Shown: in pieces, positions 20,903 through 31,208 of the stretch
Layout: each line of letters starts with the position of its first letter
Numbering within the stretch: position 1 is the stretch's first letter
Position numbers and translations under genes: made by a program
Notes under the pieces: model-generated
Told to the model about the DNA's origin: nothing
The model's database searches: none
What the model saw: only the letters and a program-made list of their open reading frames with translations
Origin: Buxus sempervirens
Lineage: Eukaryota > Streptophyta > Magnoliopsida > Buxales > Buxaceae
Assembly (NCBI GenBank): GCA_947561395.2
Contig: OX387185.1
Location: forward strand, 23,751,866 to 23,815,865
Length of the DNA stretch: 64,000 bases
Direction: 5' to 3'

Positions 20903-22706
20903 ATGGCTTCCCCTGCACCGTTCTCTTCTGCCGTTGAATCTCCTCCTGCAAGACAACCTGTTAGATCAAAACCTCCTAATTTCACCAGGTACAATGTTGT
21001 GGATTCCTTTTATGATAGGTGGGTTAACTCCATGACCCTTGATGAGGAAATTCGCTGCGATTCTATCCACTTAGGGCATATCCTAAACATCCCTAAAATT
21101 CCCTTTAAGTGGGAAATCATTGAAGCTTTGATTGGACACTGGGTTCCTGAACTGAAGCTCTTCTGTTTTGATGACAAAGAGATGACTCCTACCATAGAAG
21201 AAATTGAAACCATCCTTGGCTTAAAATTTTCTGAAAAAGTTGTGAACCCGCCCTTAAAGCCTAGTTACAAAAAGGAGGCCTCTACAATCTTGGGTATAGG
21301 GAAGAAAGACTTAGGAAATTCTGATACCCTATTGACCTTGTCCAAAACCTTTTTGACTGAAAAACTTCTAGGGAGTGGGGACAAGGATTCTAGGTTTAAT
21401 GCTTTGACTCTGATAGTGGTCAACCAGTTGCTCTTTCCACGGGGTGATGACCAGGTTGACTTGGCTCTCATCTCAGTTATCTGCCAGGTTAGGGAACGTG
21501 AGAGATTGGCTTCTATGATCTTGGCAGAGATGTACCAGGCTTTAACTGACTGCTATTTCAGAAAGAAGAAACACTTCCTTGCCTGCGCCCCTATCCTACA
21601 GGTAAAAAAGAAATAATAATAATAATTTTTTTTCTTTCTTTCTTTTTTTTTCTTCTTCTTCTTCTCTTTTTCTTTTCCTTCTTTTTTTTTCTTTTCTCTC
21701 TTTTTTTTTCTTTTTTTTTTCTTTCTTTTTTCTTTCTTTTTTCTTTCTTTTTTTTTCTTTTTTTTTCTTTTTTTTCTTTTGAAATAAATTGAAATTCTCC
21801 CCTTTTCTGCAACTTTGGTTGCTTGACCACCTGAGTCAAGTTGAAGAAATAACTCGCCGCTTCTTTCCAAGGTTGAAAGTTCCTGTTCTAATGAGCCACA
21901 GGGGTTGTCCTAATATCCAAGGCGGCAAGCAGAGATGGTTCACTTTTTTGGGTACTCTCCAGGATGATCAAGTGAGATGGTCTGGCACTTATCAGCCCAA
22001 TCCAGAGACAGTGATCAGCTTAAGAGATAGGAACTTTCTGGTCCTGGCAGGCTTGAAATCTGCTATTCTCTATCTTCCCTTGAGGGTTCTTCAGCAATTT
22101 GGAGCGACCCAGGGAATTATGATCCCAACTGGCTATGAGAGCCTTGTAGGGCCACTTACATCAGCCACCCTGGGACTAAATGCTCAATTAATGAATGAGT
22201 GGTCCTATGTTCGCTTTCTGCGGGGTCCTGCCTTTTCTGAGTCCCATGTGAAGGACTATAACTTTTGGATCAAAGAGCAGGTACAGAGTCATGCCCCAGT
22301 ACCAGAGGATCCTCCTGCAGTTCTTCCCCCTACTTATGAGGACATTCTGGAGTCTGAAAGGGCAACCCATAAGCGGCTTCAACAAATATGGGTACGGGAG
22401 GCTCAAGAACTTAGGATAAAAGTCATTGATCTGGAGAGGAAACTTGAAGAGTAGAAATCTGGCCTCATTGCCATGGAGAAGAAACTTGAAGAACAAAGGC
22501 AGGCTCGTCGCTTTGAAGTCCGAGTGATGCGGAAGAAATATCAGGATTCCTTGGCTACCCTTAGGGCATTGAAGATCAAGCATTCTTTTTCTGATGAGAT
22601 CATCTCCTTTTTGAGTGATCCTGATGCAGAGGGAGCTTCTGGAATCATTGCAACTCAGGCAGCTAGGATTAGGGAGCTTGAGGAGCAGTTGGGGAGTAGG
22701 GATTAG
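20903..22706 (+). pseudogene. DUF7745-like antisense gene of element B
   Basis: Exon 1 (20903-21601, 233 codons) starts MASPAPFSSAVESPPARQPV and contains the block FKWEIIEALIGHWVPELKLF followed by EMTPTIEEIETILGL. Exon 2 (about 21813-22706) continues with QLWLLDHLSQVEEITRRFFP, a conserved-looking middle region (about 21960-22280) and a C-terminal coiled coil. I match this from memory to the plant retroelement-associated DUF7745 family; its function is unknown. The intron is about 211 bp and almost wholly pyrimidine. The expected acceptor reads TTCTGCAA rather than TTCTGCAG at 21803-21812, and a TAG at 22452-22454 splits the coiled coil, so this copy is probably dead. It runs antisense to pol and has its own TATA box and dyad array. 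Confidence 0.65.
21608..21780 (+). repeat. Polypyrimidine tract in the DUF7745-like gene intron
   Basis: About 170 bases of nearly pure C/T on the plus strand, mainly T with scattered C, fill the intron. It is longer than an ordinary plant polypyrimidine tract and probably expanded by slippage. Confidence 0.7.
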
Positions 22707-23677
22707 ATTCTTTTATCTCTCTTTTTTTTCTTCTTCTTTTTTTCTTTCTTTTTCTCTCTTTTTTTTTATTCTTTTATACAAAAGTAAACTCCATTAGTGG
22801 AAAGATAATAGATTTAATACAAAAATAGGTTTTATATTATTGGCCTCAGAATTCTCAGATGCTTGTAAAAATAGAAGTTTTATGAAAAGTATTTGATTTC
22901 TCATCACTGGCCAAAGTATAGTTTTTTTTTAAACTGATCCAAAACACTTAATCACATATAATCAAAGGAATTAAAATCAAGTTGAATAATGAAAAGGGTA
23001 GTCCAAGCAATAGGGAGAGACCAAATCTGTCAACCCTCTGGCCTTTAGAATCATCCCCTAATGGCTTTTTCTTCATGACTGACCCTGCTAATCTGCTCAG
23101 TTTCCAATGCTCATGCTAATTAAATTTGGACCACATGATCAACTCAACCCTTGATTCTTCTTTTTTTTTTCTTTTTTTTTCTTCTTTTTTTTTTCTTTTT
23201 GCCCCTATTGCCCCTAGCGCCAATTACGGTTTTCACTAGGGCCGGCTTCTGCATTCCGTCATCACCAATCTTACTCTGAAAGTTGAATGAATATACTAAA
23301 ATCACCGAGGGCTTAATAATAGGAGGAAACAAAGGCTAAGCTCGGTTTATGAAAGAAAAGGTATTAAAGGCTCAAAATTTTCTAAGTGTGAAAATGGGTC
23401 AACCGGACTTACAATCATGATGAATTCAATCCCATTCCCCTTCTCTTGTATTTGGCTTTTATTTGCCCCTATTTTTTTTCTCTCTTTCTTTTTTCTTTTT
23501 TTTTTTCTCTTTTTGCCCCTATTGGCTTTGCCCCTATTGGCCTTGCCCCAGTATAAGACTGTAAGTCCGATTTAGGTTTATCAAAGAAGACAAACAGGCT
23601 CAAATTGGCTTGACTAGGGATGAAAATTTTGGGATATAAGGAAAAATGGCCTCAGATCATTTCCTAGTAATATTCAT
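22707..23677. other. Spacer between the DUF7745-like gene and integrase of element B
   Basis: Nearly 1 kb without a supportable gene. It contains three T/C-rich tracts (about 22715-22770, 23157-23200, 23470-23515) and short repeats of GCCCCTATTG near 23199-23220 and 23464-23545. Part of it (23250-23390) resembles the region downstream of pol in element E, so it is the ancestral 3' untranslated region of pol joined to the 3' end of the antisense gene. Confidence 0.6.
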
Positions 23678-25042
23678 TCAAGGAAAATATCTCTTTACTG
23701 CATCAGAGTTAATTGGCTCAGGAAAATCCTTCCCATCCATCTCTGTTAAGATGAGAGCACCCCCTGATAGGACCTTTTTGACCACATAAGGTCCTTCCCA
23801 ATTTGGTTTGAACTTTCCACGAGGGTCTTCCAAAAAGGGTAAAATTTTCTTCAATACTAAATTTCCTTCCTGGAAAGTTCTGGGCTTCACCTTCTTATTG
23901 TAAGCCCTGGCCATTCTCTTCAGATACAATTGGCCATGACAAAGTGCTTTCAAACGCTTTTCTTCTATTAAATTGAGTTGATCATGTCTTGACTGTATCC
24001 ATTCAGCTTCTTCTAATTTAGCTTCCATTAGCACTTTTAATGAAGGGATTTCTACTTCCACTGGTAAAACTGCTTCCATCCCATATACTAAAGAATACGG
24101 GGTTGCCCCTGTAGAAGTCCGAATCGAGGTTCTGTAAGCATGTAGAGCAAGTGGCAGCATTTCATGCCAATCTTTGAAACTCACTACCATCTTCTGAATG
24201 ATCTTCTTTATATTCTTATTTTCTGCTTCCACTGCCCCATTCATCTTTGGTCTATACGGAGCTGACTTGTGGTGGGTGATCTGAAACTGTTCACACATCT
24301 TCCTCATGTCCTTGTTCTTTAGATTTGAAGCATTGTCTGATACTATGGCACTTGGCAAACCATAGCGACAAATGATATTGTGCTTCAAGAATTTCAAAAC
24401 GTGGCTACTTGTAATGTTTGCATATGAAGCTGCCTCTACCCACTTGGTGAAATAATCAATTGCTACAAGTATAAACCTGTGTCCATTTGATGCCTTTGGA
24501 GAGATCATTCCAATGACATCTATACCCCACATGGAGAAGGGCCATGGAGATGTCATGTTGTGCAATTCACTTGGGGGTGCATTTTTATTATCAGCATACA
24601 CTTGGAATAAATGACACATTTTAACATGTATATAGCAACCGTGCTCCATTGTCGACCAGTAATATCCCAATCACAGAATTTTCTTGGCAAGCATATGCCC
24701 GTTCATATGGGGTCCACACACTCCTCCATGTACAGTTTCAACTAACATTTCTGACTCGGTCTTGGCAACACATCTAAGTAGGATATCATTGTGTGATCTT
24801 TTGTACAACTGCCCACCAGTTAATACGAACTGTCCTGCCAACCTCTGTATTGTTCTTTTCTCTGTAGAAGTGACATTTTCTGGCAAACTCCGATCATTTA
24901 GGAAGTTCTTAATATCTTGAAACCATGGTACTTCTTCTTCTGGGGTTTCTTCTAGAATAAGGCAATAAGCTGGTTCATCTCTAACTTCAATTTCCAGTGG
25001 TCTAATATTAACACCTTCTGGCATACTGACCATTGAAGCCAA
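23678..25042 (-). pseudogene. pol: Tat element B integrase
   Basis: Two frames in the same phase (23678-24670 and 24671-25042) are separated only by a TGA where the family has an Arg codon. The N-terminal part holds the region after archaeal RNase H and the integrase zinc finger (HGGVCGPHMNGH ... CHLFQ, where the last Cys is replaced by Phe). The core shows GIDVIG, SDNASNL and GAVEAENKN for the D, D and E positions. The C-terminal domain includes NKKVKPRTFQEGNL and FKPNWEGPYVVKKVL and ends ...VKRYFP. Besides the stop, the altered zinc ligand suggests loss of activity. Homologous to 9108-10919. Confidence 0.88.
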
Positions 25043-25063
25043 TGTTGCTAGAGCATCCGCAAA

Positions 25064-26437
25064 CTAATTTTTGGCCCTTGGCATATAATTGAAGGAAATT
25101 CGAGTGAATTTGGTGCTTATTTCTTCCAAATACTGGTGATAGGGGATCAGCTTGTGATCCTTGGTTTTCCATTCACCAGTTGTTTGGAAGATGATAAGAC
25201 TAGAATCCCCATATACGTCAAGTTCCCCTACTTCATGGTCTAAGGCAGCTTGCAACCCAATTATGCATGCTTCATACTCTGCAATATTGTTTGTGCATTG
25301 GAACCTTAACTTCACTGCGATTGGGATATGTGCCCCATCTAGCTTGATCAAAACAGCCCCTATTCCATTTCCATTCAAATTGGCGACCCCATCAAAGAAC
25401 AATTGCCATGAGCTTTCCCTTTCTTCTTCTTCAGTAAACAGGATTGCCTCATCAGGGAAATTAGTCTTCAAAGGTTGGTATTCTGGTAAAGGGTGTGCGG
25501 CTAAGTGATCAGCAATGGCTTGACCCTTAATGGCTTTCTGTGTGATATAGGTGAGGTCAAATTCGAAGAGTAACAACTGCCACTTTTCTGTTCTACCAGT
25601 TAAAGCCGGTTTCTCAAATAAATACTTCAACGGGTCCATTCGGGATATCAATAAGGTGGAATGACTAAGGAAATAATGTCTCTGTCTTTGAGTTGCCCAC
25701 GCTAAAGCACAACAAGTTTTTTCCAAAGGAGAGTACTTTGCTTCATATTCTGTAAATTTCTTGCTTAAGTAGTAAATCGCCATTTCCTTTCTGCCTGTAT
25801 CGTCATGCTGCCCCAAGACACACCCCATTGACGTCTCCAAAACTGACAAGTATAAAATCAATGGTCTTCCTGGTGTTGGTGGCACTAGCACAGGTGGGTT
25901 TAACAAATATTCCTTTATTGTGTCAAAAGCTTCTTGGCAATCGTCATTCCAGAATGTCAGGTTATTCTTTCTTAGAAGCTTGAAAATTGGTTCACAAATA
26001 GCGGTGAGCTGTGCTATGAACCGGCTTATGTACTGAATCCTTCCAAGAAAACCACGAACTTCCTTCTCCGTTCTAGGTGATGGCATTTCAATGATTGCTT
26101 TAGCTTTAGCTAGGTCAATCTCAATTCCCTTCTTGCTTACTATAAAGCCCAATAATTTTCCTGATGTAGCCCCAAAGACGCATTTCGCAGGGTTAAGCCT
26201 TAGACTGTATTTCCTAAGCCGGTCAAATACCTTCTTTAAGTTGATCAAATGGTCTTCTTCTTCACATGATTTGGCTATCATATCGTCCACATAGACCTCC
26301 ATCTCCTTATGGATCATATCATGGAATAAGGCTGTCATGGCCCGTTGGTAGGTTGCCCCGGCGTTCTTAAGCCCAAATGGCATGACAGTGTAATGGAAGG
26401 TACCCCAAGGTGTAATGAACCCAGAAAACCCGTCCAA
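25064..26437 (-). pseudogene. pol: Tat element B reverse transcriptase (partial), RNase H and archaeal RNase H
   Basis: The frame starts abruptly inside RT with DGFSG fused to FITPWGTFHYTVMPFGLKNA. The family normally has about 15 residues between these (a YNQI... block), so part of the RT palm is missing. The catalytic YVDDMIAKS is present, followed by the thumb/connection, the first RNase H (SVLETSMGCVLGQHD, YSPLEKTCCALAWA) and the second RNase H (LFFDGVANLNGNGIGAV, NIAEYEACIIGLQAAL, YGDSSLIIFQTTGEW). The double RNase H is the hallmark of Tat elements. A TAG replaces the expected CAG just before FADALATLASM at about 25061. The right end abuts chromovirus LTR at about 26437. Confidence 0.88.
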
Positions 26438-26440
26438 TAT

Positions 26441-28531
26441 AGTTACTCATCAACATCAAAATCAAAGTCTGGTAAAATAAAAGGGTCACTATGTCTCTCA
26501 TCTCTCTAATACATCAAACCAATGAATAATAGTCTAATCAAAAGAAATAACTAAGTCTATATCAATCCTCCACCTCCGACAATATCCGGGTAAAAGTAAT
26601 CCTCTGGTGAATACTCAGCTACCTCTCCCTGGAAATCACTATGATCCCCCTCTCGCGTATCAGCTGAAAAATGAAATAAAAGTAGGGTGAGATACGAATA
26701 TCCCAGTAGGTAACATATGCATGATTAAATAGTTAATATAAGTAAAATAACAGTTCATGCACGATTAAGCAATCTCGACTAATCAGGCTCGTATAATGAT
26801 TCGTATCATTCATGAATACAAAACAGTATGATAAACAGTTCTTAGAGATGAATTTCAGAAAGTTCTATTATAAGAATCCAATATCAAAATCAATAACATA
26901 ATTCATGCTTTACTAGGATCCACTAAACAGTCACATTCGATCAATATCTCAATCACATGCCTCCAGCATGCATATCATAATAATATCAAGTGTTTATGAT
27001 TTTCAGTGTCATTGTAGGACTCACAAAGATAGATAAACCTTTTGAGATGACTTTCGACCAATCGCTATACCACCTTGAGGCTTAGGAGCAATGCTACTAA
27101 TGATACTCAAGTCCCATGCAGCGCAGCTTAGACAAGAGCCGTAGTCACTGACTTATTGCACACGTACACATCAGAGTTGGCATGTACCACCAGCATGCAG
27201 CACTAGAATAAATGCATGGATATGGTCACTTATCCACATGTACAGGGAATCACCAGCGGCTCACCGGGGTGTCCCTCCAGACATAGGACCTTCCCAAACA
27301 AACTAACTTGCAAAGGAAGCGCGTCGCACAAGGGAGAAACTCAACCCAAATGACATATCCCTCAGCTATCTAGTAACAACTATGGATCCATAACCAGCTA
27401 TGCCCACTAGACTCCAAAAGTTCCCTAAATATAATATTTCTATAAGAGTTGGTGCCTAACGGCATATAAAGGTTAAATCTGTCAATTACTTCAATATTCG
27501 GGTCATCTGAGTTCTGAATTCTCTTTATGAAGTTTTCGGGTTTATAGTGTCACTTATAGTTGTTCTAATAATCAAATAATAGTTAAGTTTTCCAAAAACT
27601 AGATTCCTTAATTACTTTCAAAGTTTGGCAACTAATGTCCTAAATATCTTCCTAATTTATTTTTCTATAAAACGGGTAATTAGATAATTTATTTTGGTCT
27701 TAAAACATCTTAATTAATCATTAAAATTGTCTAAAAATAGTTTGGAATTGAATTAGGTTCGAAATTATGAAAATCTGCATAGAGCACCTAGGATCGCTCA
27801 GGATCGCCTCAGCGGTCTGTGTTTGGCGGTAGTTCAAAACAGGTCGCCGACGATAAGTCTTCCAGCGGTCTAAAATTTATAACTAGCATCGAGGAGCGCC
27901 GAGCACAGTCGAGGTCGGCAGTCTCCCAAAAACGAACAGAAACAGTTTCAAAATGTGATTTTTCTCATCCAATATCATTCTAATATACTTACAACATTGT
28001 TATCAAACTAAATACATCAATATATCTCATAAAAACATGCTGTTGCGATTAAACGAACGTAAATACAAAAAATGAATGTAAAACAGTGTCACCTACCTCT
28101 TCCATGATGGTTTCTCCTTCTCTTCTCTAGACAATGACTAGAACAGCAAGAGACACTGCCTAGAATAATGAAAACGAGCAACACCCTCTCCCTTTTCCTT
28201 CTTCTTCTTCTTCTCCTTCAGTCTGGTCGTCCTTTGTCGCTTGCGGCTGTTCAATACGAGCAAAATACAAACGTATGTGTTTTAGGTTATTTAATTGGTA
28301 TTTATACTCTCCAATCCCATGTAGCTCACATGCAAACTTTCCTATACACACTGCCCAATCAGAACACATACCTCGATATCTCATGATCGGACGGTCGGAT
28401 CTGCGTCCAACTTTGGATCTCCACTAATTATATCATCCCATACATTAATAAAATATTTCCATCAATTATAACTCTCAAGAATATTATTTATTATTTTATT
28501 TTTTTATTTAAGGAAAATTCGGGGTTTTACA
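26441..28531 (-). repeat. 3' LTR of chromovirus minus copy (truncated)
   Basis: The minus strand begins TGTAAAACCCCGAATTTTCC at 28531, next to the polypurine tract. It aligns closely with 46961-49066 but stops at 26441, so the LTR end corresponding to 46725-46960 is missing. The junction shares AATATA with the intact LTR, suggesting a microhomology deletion. It contains a GC-rich block (27780-27930) about 400 bp after the predicted start of transcription. Confidence 0.88.
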
Positions 28532-28543
28532 TCCTCCCCTCCT
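28532..28543 (-). other. Polypurine tract of chromovirus minus copy
   Basis: The minus strand reads AGGAGGGGAGGA directly before the LTR start TGTAAAACCCC. The same tract precedes the plus-copy 3' LTR at 53107-53117. Confidence 0.85.
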
Positions 28544-28559
28544 AAAAGAAAAATTTCGT

Positions 28560-29741
28560 CCTCGAAATTTACCTTGTGATTCTGGGAATAGGTTAGGATA
28601 CTTTCTCTGCATTTCCGATTCCAATTCTCAAGTAGCTTCCTCAGTTGTGTCATTCTGCCAAATTACTTTCACAAGTGGAATCACTTTAGTACGAAGAACT
28701 TGCTCCTTCCTGTCCAAAATCTCAACTGGATGTTCGTCATAAGTCAAGTCGTCTCACACTACTATCGGTTCATGCTGAATGGTATGAGTAGGGTCATGCA
28801 CGTACTTCCTCAACATAGAAACATGGAATACGTCAAGAACTCCTTCCAGCTGTGTAGGCAAAGCAAATCTGTATGCTACTGGTCCCACTGTACCCTTAAT
28901 CTCAAACGGACCTATATATCTTGGAGCCAATTTGCCTTTCTTTCCAAATCTCTTGATTCCACGAGATGGTGATATCTTCAGAAACACCCAATCACCAACT
29001 TCAAAATGCAAATCTCTTCTTCTGGTATCTGCATAACTCTTCTGACGACTCTGGGCTGTAAGCATGTTTCGCCTAATCTGATTCACCTTCTCAATGCTAT
29101 CTTGTACAATCTGCGACCCAATAAGTTGCCTTTCTCCAACTTCCACCCAGCACACTGGGGATCTACATGGTCTGCCATAAAGTGCCTCAAATGGTTCCAT
29201 CTGAATACTCACCTGATAGCTGTTATTATAGGCAAACTCCACCAATGGTAGGTGCTGATTCCAACTGCCTTCCCAATCCATAACACAACATCTCAGCATG
29301 TCTTCCAACGTCTGAATAGTATGCTCAGACTATCCATCTGTCAGAGGATGATAGCTGGTGCTGAAATTAAGCTTAGTTCCTAAGGCTGCCTGAAATGCAA
29401 GCCAAAAGCGTGCCATGAATCGTGCATCTCTGTCAGACACTATGGAAACTGGCACTCCATGAAGTCTCACTATCTCCTTGACATATAGTTCAGCTAAAGA
29501 CTTCAACTGCTGCATAGTGCTAATAGGCAAGAAATGTGCTGACTTAGTCAGTCTATCCACAACAACCCAAATAGCATCTTCCTTCCTTGTTGTCAATGGT
29601 AAGCCAGATACAAAATCCATGGTCTGTGATCCCACTTCCATTCTGGAATAGGAAGTGATTGAAGTAAACCAGGTGGTTTCCGATGTTCAGCCTTCACTTG
29701 CTGGCATGTCAAGCACTTTGCCACATACTCTGCAATCTCTC
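28560..29741 (-). pseudogene. pol: Chromovirus minus copy integrase core, C-terminus and chromodomain remnant
   Basis: After the split zinc finger ([20 protein letters not shown], ending at 29741) come the core blocks [30 protein letters not shown] and the SEHTIQ segment (positions of D, D and E), then the GPFEIKGTVGPVAYRFALP region and a chromodomain remnant at about 28570-28750. Stops interrupt it near 29329 (TAG for the expected CAG) and after 28754. The chromodomain, which guides integration by reading histone marks, identifies the Tekay/chromovirus group. The 5' part of the integrase continues at 39768 beyond the Sirevirus. Confidence 0.85.
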
Positions 29742-29835
29742 TGAAAGAGTAGAGAACTACTCTTAAGGTCCACGATCTATAACAATTCAGAATTGAACAA
29801 TGCGGAAATAGTACACAAAGAATTATACGAGGAAA

Positions 29836-30273
29836 CCTGGATCCAGATCCAGGAAAAACCTCGAGTCTATATGAGGCGACTAACCCTTCAAAATCCACTA
29901 TTGAATGAAAAGACAATTACAAAGGAGTACATACTTAACCTTTACAATTTGACTCACTCAACAGCAATCCACAGTTCGAATCCACGAACTGCAACACAGC
30001 TTGAATCCACAAACTGCAGAACACGATCAGTCCAGATCGCAAACAATCACTTACCAGTGATCCACAGTTCGAATCCACGAACTGCAACACAGCTTGAATC
30101 CACAAGCTGCAGGACACGATCAATCCAGATCGCAGCAATCCTCTCAGAATCCACTGAGACGATCCAATGCAGTAGGAATACACCTACGCATCAATCAAGG
30201 CCGATCACCAGTCCAGGCGATCACACGATCAGATAAAGTTCCGAATTGAAGAAGCATCCACTGTCTTCAATTC
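29836..30273 (-). repeat. Sirevirus leader hairpin array with conserved AATCCA loop
   Basis: Plus-strand view: CAGTTCG/CGAACTG (29972-29991), CAGCTTG/CAAACTG (29997-30016), CGATC/GATCG (30024-30039), ATCACT/AGTGAT (30046-30061, loop TACC), CAGTTCG/CGAACTG (30065-30084), CAGCTTG/CAAGCTG (30090-30109), CGATC/GATCG (30117-30132), CTCAG/CTGAG (30143-30158), GTAGG/CCTAC (30172-30187), GATCACC/GGCGATC (30203-30222). Apart from the TACC case the loop is AATCCA or AGTCCA (one AATACA). Flanking hairpins are CCTGGATC/GATCCAGG (29836-29853), TTCAA/TTGAA (29887-29905) and GAATTGAAGA/TCTTCAATTC (30243-30273). The two apparent mismatches become G.U pairs on the minus strand, which is the RNA strand. The 5' LTR copy is at 38827-39264. 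Confidence 0.9.
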
Positions 30274-30443
30274 CAGGCGATCTATCTCAGATCTCCCCCT
30301 CACTCGATCGTCGACTCTCTAAAGAAGATTTGATCGAATCTCAAACACCTCAAGATTCGAAAAAACAAATGATCCAAAGAAAAAAGTCCCAATTGAAAAT
30401 TACAACTCGTCTATTTAAAGAATAAAACTCAGATCGCGTCGAG

Positions 30444-30630
30444 CGCTGGTAGCGTCGTGAAGCGATCGATGTAGACGGCTGGTAGCGAACTCATGTCCCG
30501 CTCAGAGTGAGTTGAACCAGTTAAAAGTGCGCTGCTAGCGAGCTGCTAGCGGGAGAGTACGCGGCAGGTGCACGAACCTTACTTTCGACACACGAATTCC
30601 CTTATGCGCTGCCAGCGGGGTGGTAGCAGT
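30444..30630 (-). repeat. U3 palindrome cluster of the Sirevirus LTR
   Basis: CGCTGGTAGCG (30444-30454), CGCTGCTAGCG (30530-30540), an adjacent AGCTGCTAGCGGG and CGCTGCCAGCG (30607-30617) lie upstream of the TATA-like box. Hairpin repeats in the U3 of Sireviruses are known from other plants, so this class has precedent. Confidence 0.8.
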
Positions 30631-30765
30631 GTGGTGGCACCAACTTCTTCTTCTTTACTGAATTTACTGAATTTTCATTGTTTAATCTGCACATCTTGAA
30701 GCTTCATTAGAAACATAATTTGTCAATCATTTGCCATAACAGGAGTGTGAGTTTTCACACTTACA

Positions 30766-30778
30766 ATCTCCCCCTTGG
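30766..30778 (-). other. Polypurine tract of the Sirevirus
   Basis: The minus strand reads CCAAGGGGGAGAT immediately before the LTR start, the usual primer for plus-strand DNA synthesis. Confidence 0.85.
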
Positions 30779-31208
30779 CAAATGCCTGACAACAACCTTA
30801 CACCAGAGTTTAATATCAACCTTAGTTAATGATGATTTCCATTCAAGAAATTTAAAGCCACACTGTTAACTAGAGACACAATGATTTGGACTAATCCAGA
30901 ATTTCATTCATTTACAAACAGATATACAGATAACAAAATCATTTACACTGTTCAAGAAAGAAAAACAGACAGCAAGAAAGAAAGAAAGACAGACATTAAG
31001 AAAGAAAGACAGACATTATCTCCCCCTTACTTATCACTCCCCTTATACACCCATATTCAGAAGAAAACACCCAGAACAGAACATAAAAAAAAACAACCAT
31101 CATATCCACAGCAAAAAGAATAACAGGCAGCAGCAAACAGCAAGCATCAGCACCAACCCAGCCAAACCATCAACAGAACCAGAGACTCCAGTAGCTACTC
31201 CAGTAGCA
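30779..31208 (-). other. Spacer between third ORF and polypurine tract of the Sirevirus
   Basis: About 430 bp with AAGAAAGAAAGACAGACA-type simple repeats (30950-31015) and a further CTCCCCCTT stretch on the plus strand near 31020. On the minus strand that is another purine tract; multiple polypurine tracts are a known Sirevirus trait. I see no gene. Confidence 0.55.

Larger units (their letters stand above)
11071..26437 (-). mobile_element. Tat/Ogre-like element B with two antisense genes (5' part missing)
   Basis: Reading right to left, element B consists of partial RT, RNase H and archaeal RNase H (25064-26437), integrase (23678-25042), a spacer, two plus-strand accessory genes (20903-22706 and 14553-20429), a polypurine tract and a 3' LTR (11071-12879). 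It inserted into the RNase H of element E. Gag, protease, the start of RT and the 5' LTR are absent, cut at 26437 where chromovirus LTR sequence begins. Antisense ORFs between pol and the 3' LTR are known in some Tat-lineage elements such as Grande; two separate ones, each with its own upstream repeat array, is unusual in my experience. Confidence 0.8.
29742..30765 (-). repeat. 3' LTR of the Sirevirus
   Basis: On the minus strand it begins TGTAAGTGTG after the polypurine tract and ends CTCTTTCA. U3 (about 30421-30765) holds CGCT-NNN-AGCG palindromes; a TATA-like CTTTAAATAG lies at 30411-30420; the downstream part carries the hairpin array. Relative to the 5' LTR it lacks 11 bp near 30617-30620 and has AATACA in place of one AATCCA loop. 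Confidence 0.93.

Noticed and set aside
21553-21870. Lys-rich minus-strand frame
   Set aside because: It is the complement of the polypyrimidine intron tract, not a protein.
29793-30236. 147-codon plus-strand frame in the Sirevirus LTR (also at 38784-39227)
   Set aside because: It reads antisense through the hairpin array; the repeated peptide reflects the repeated hairpins, and no domain is seen.
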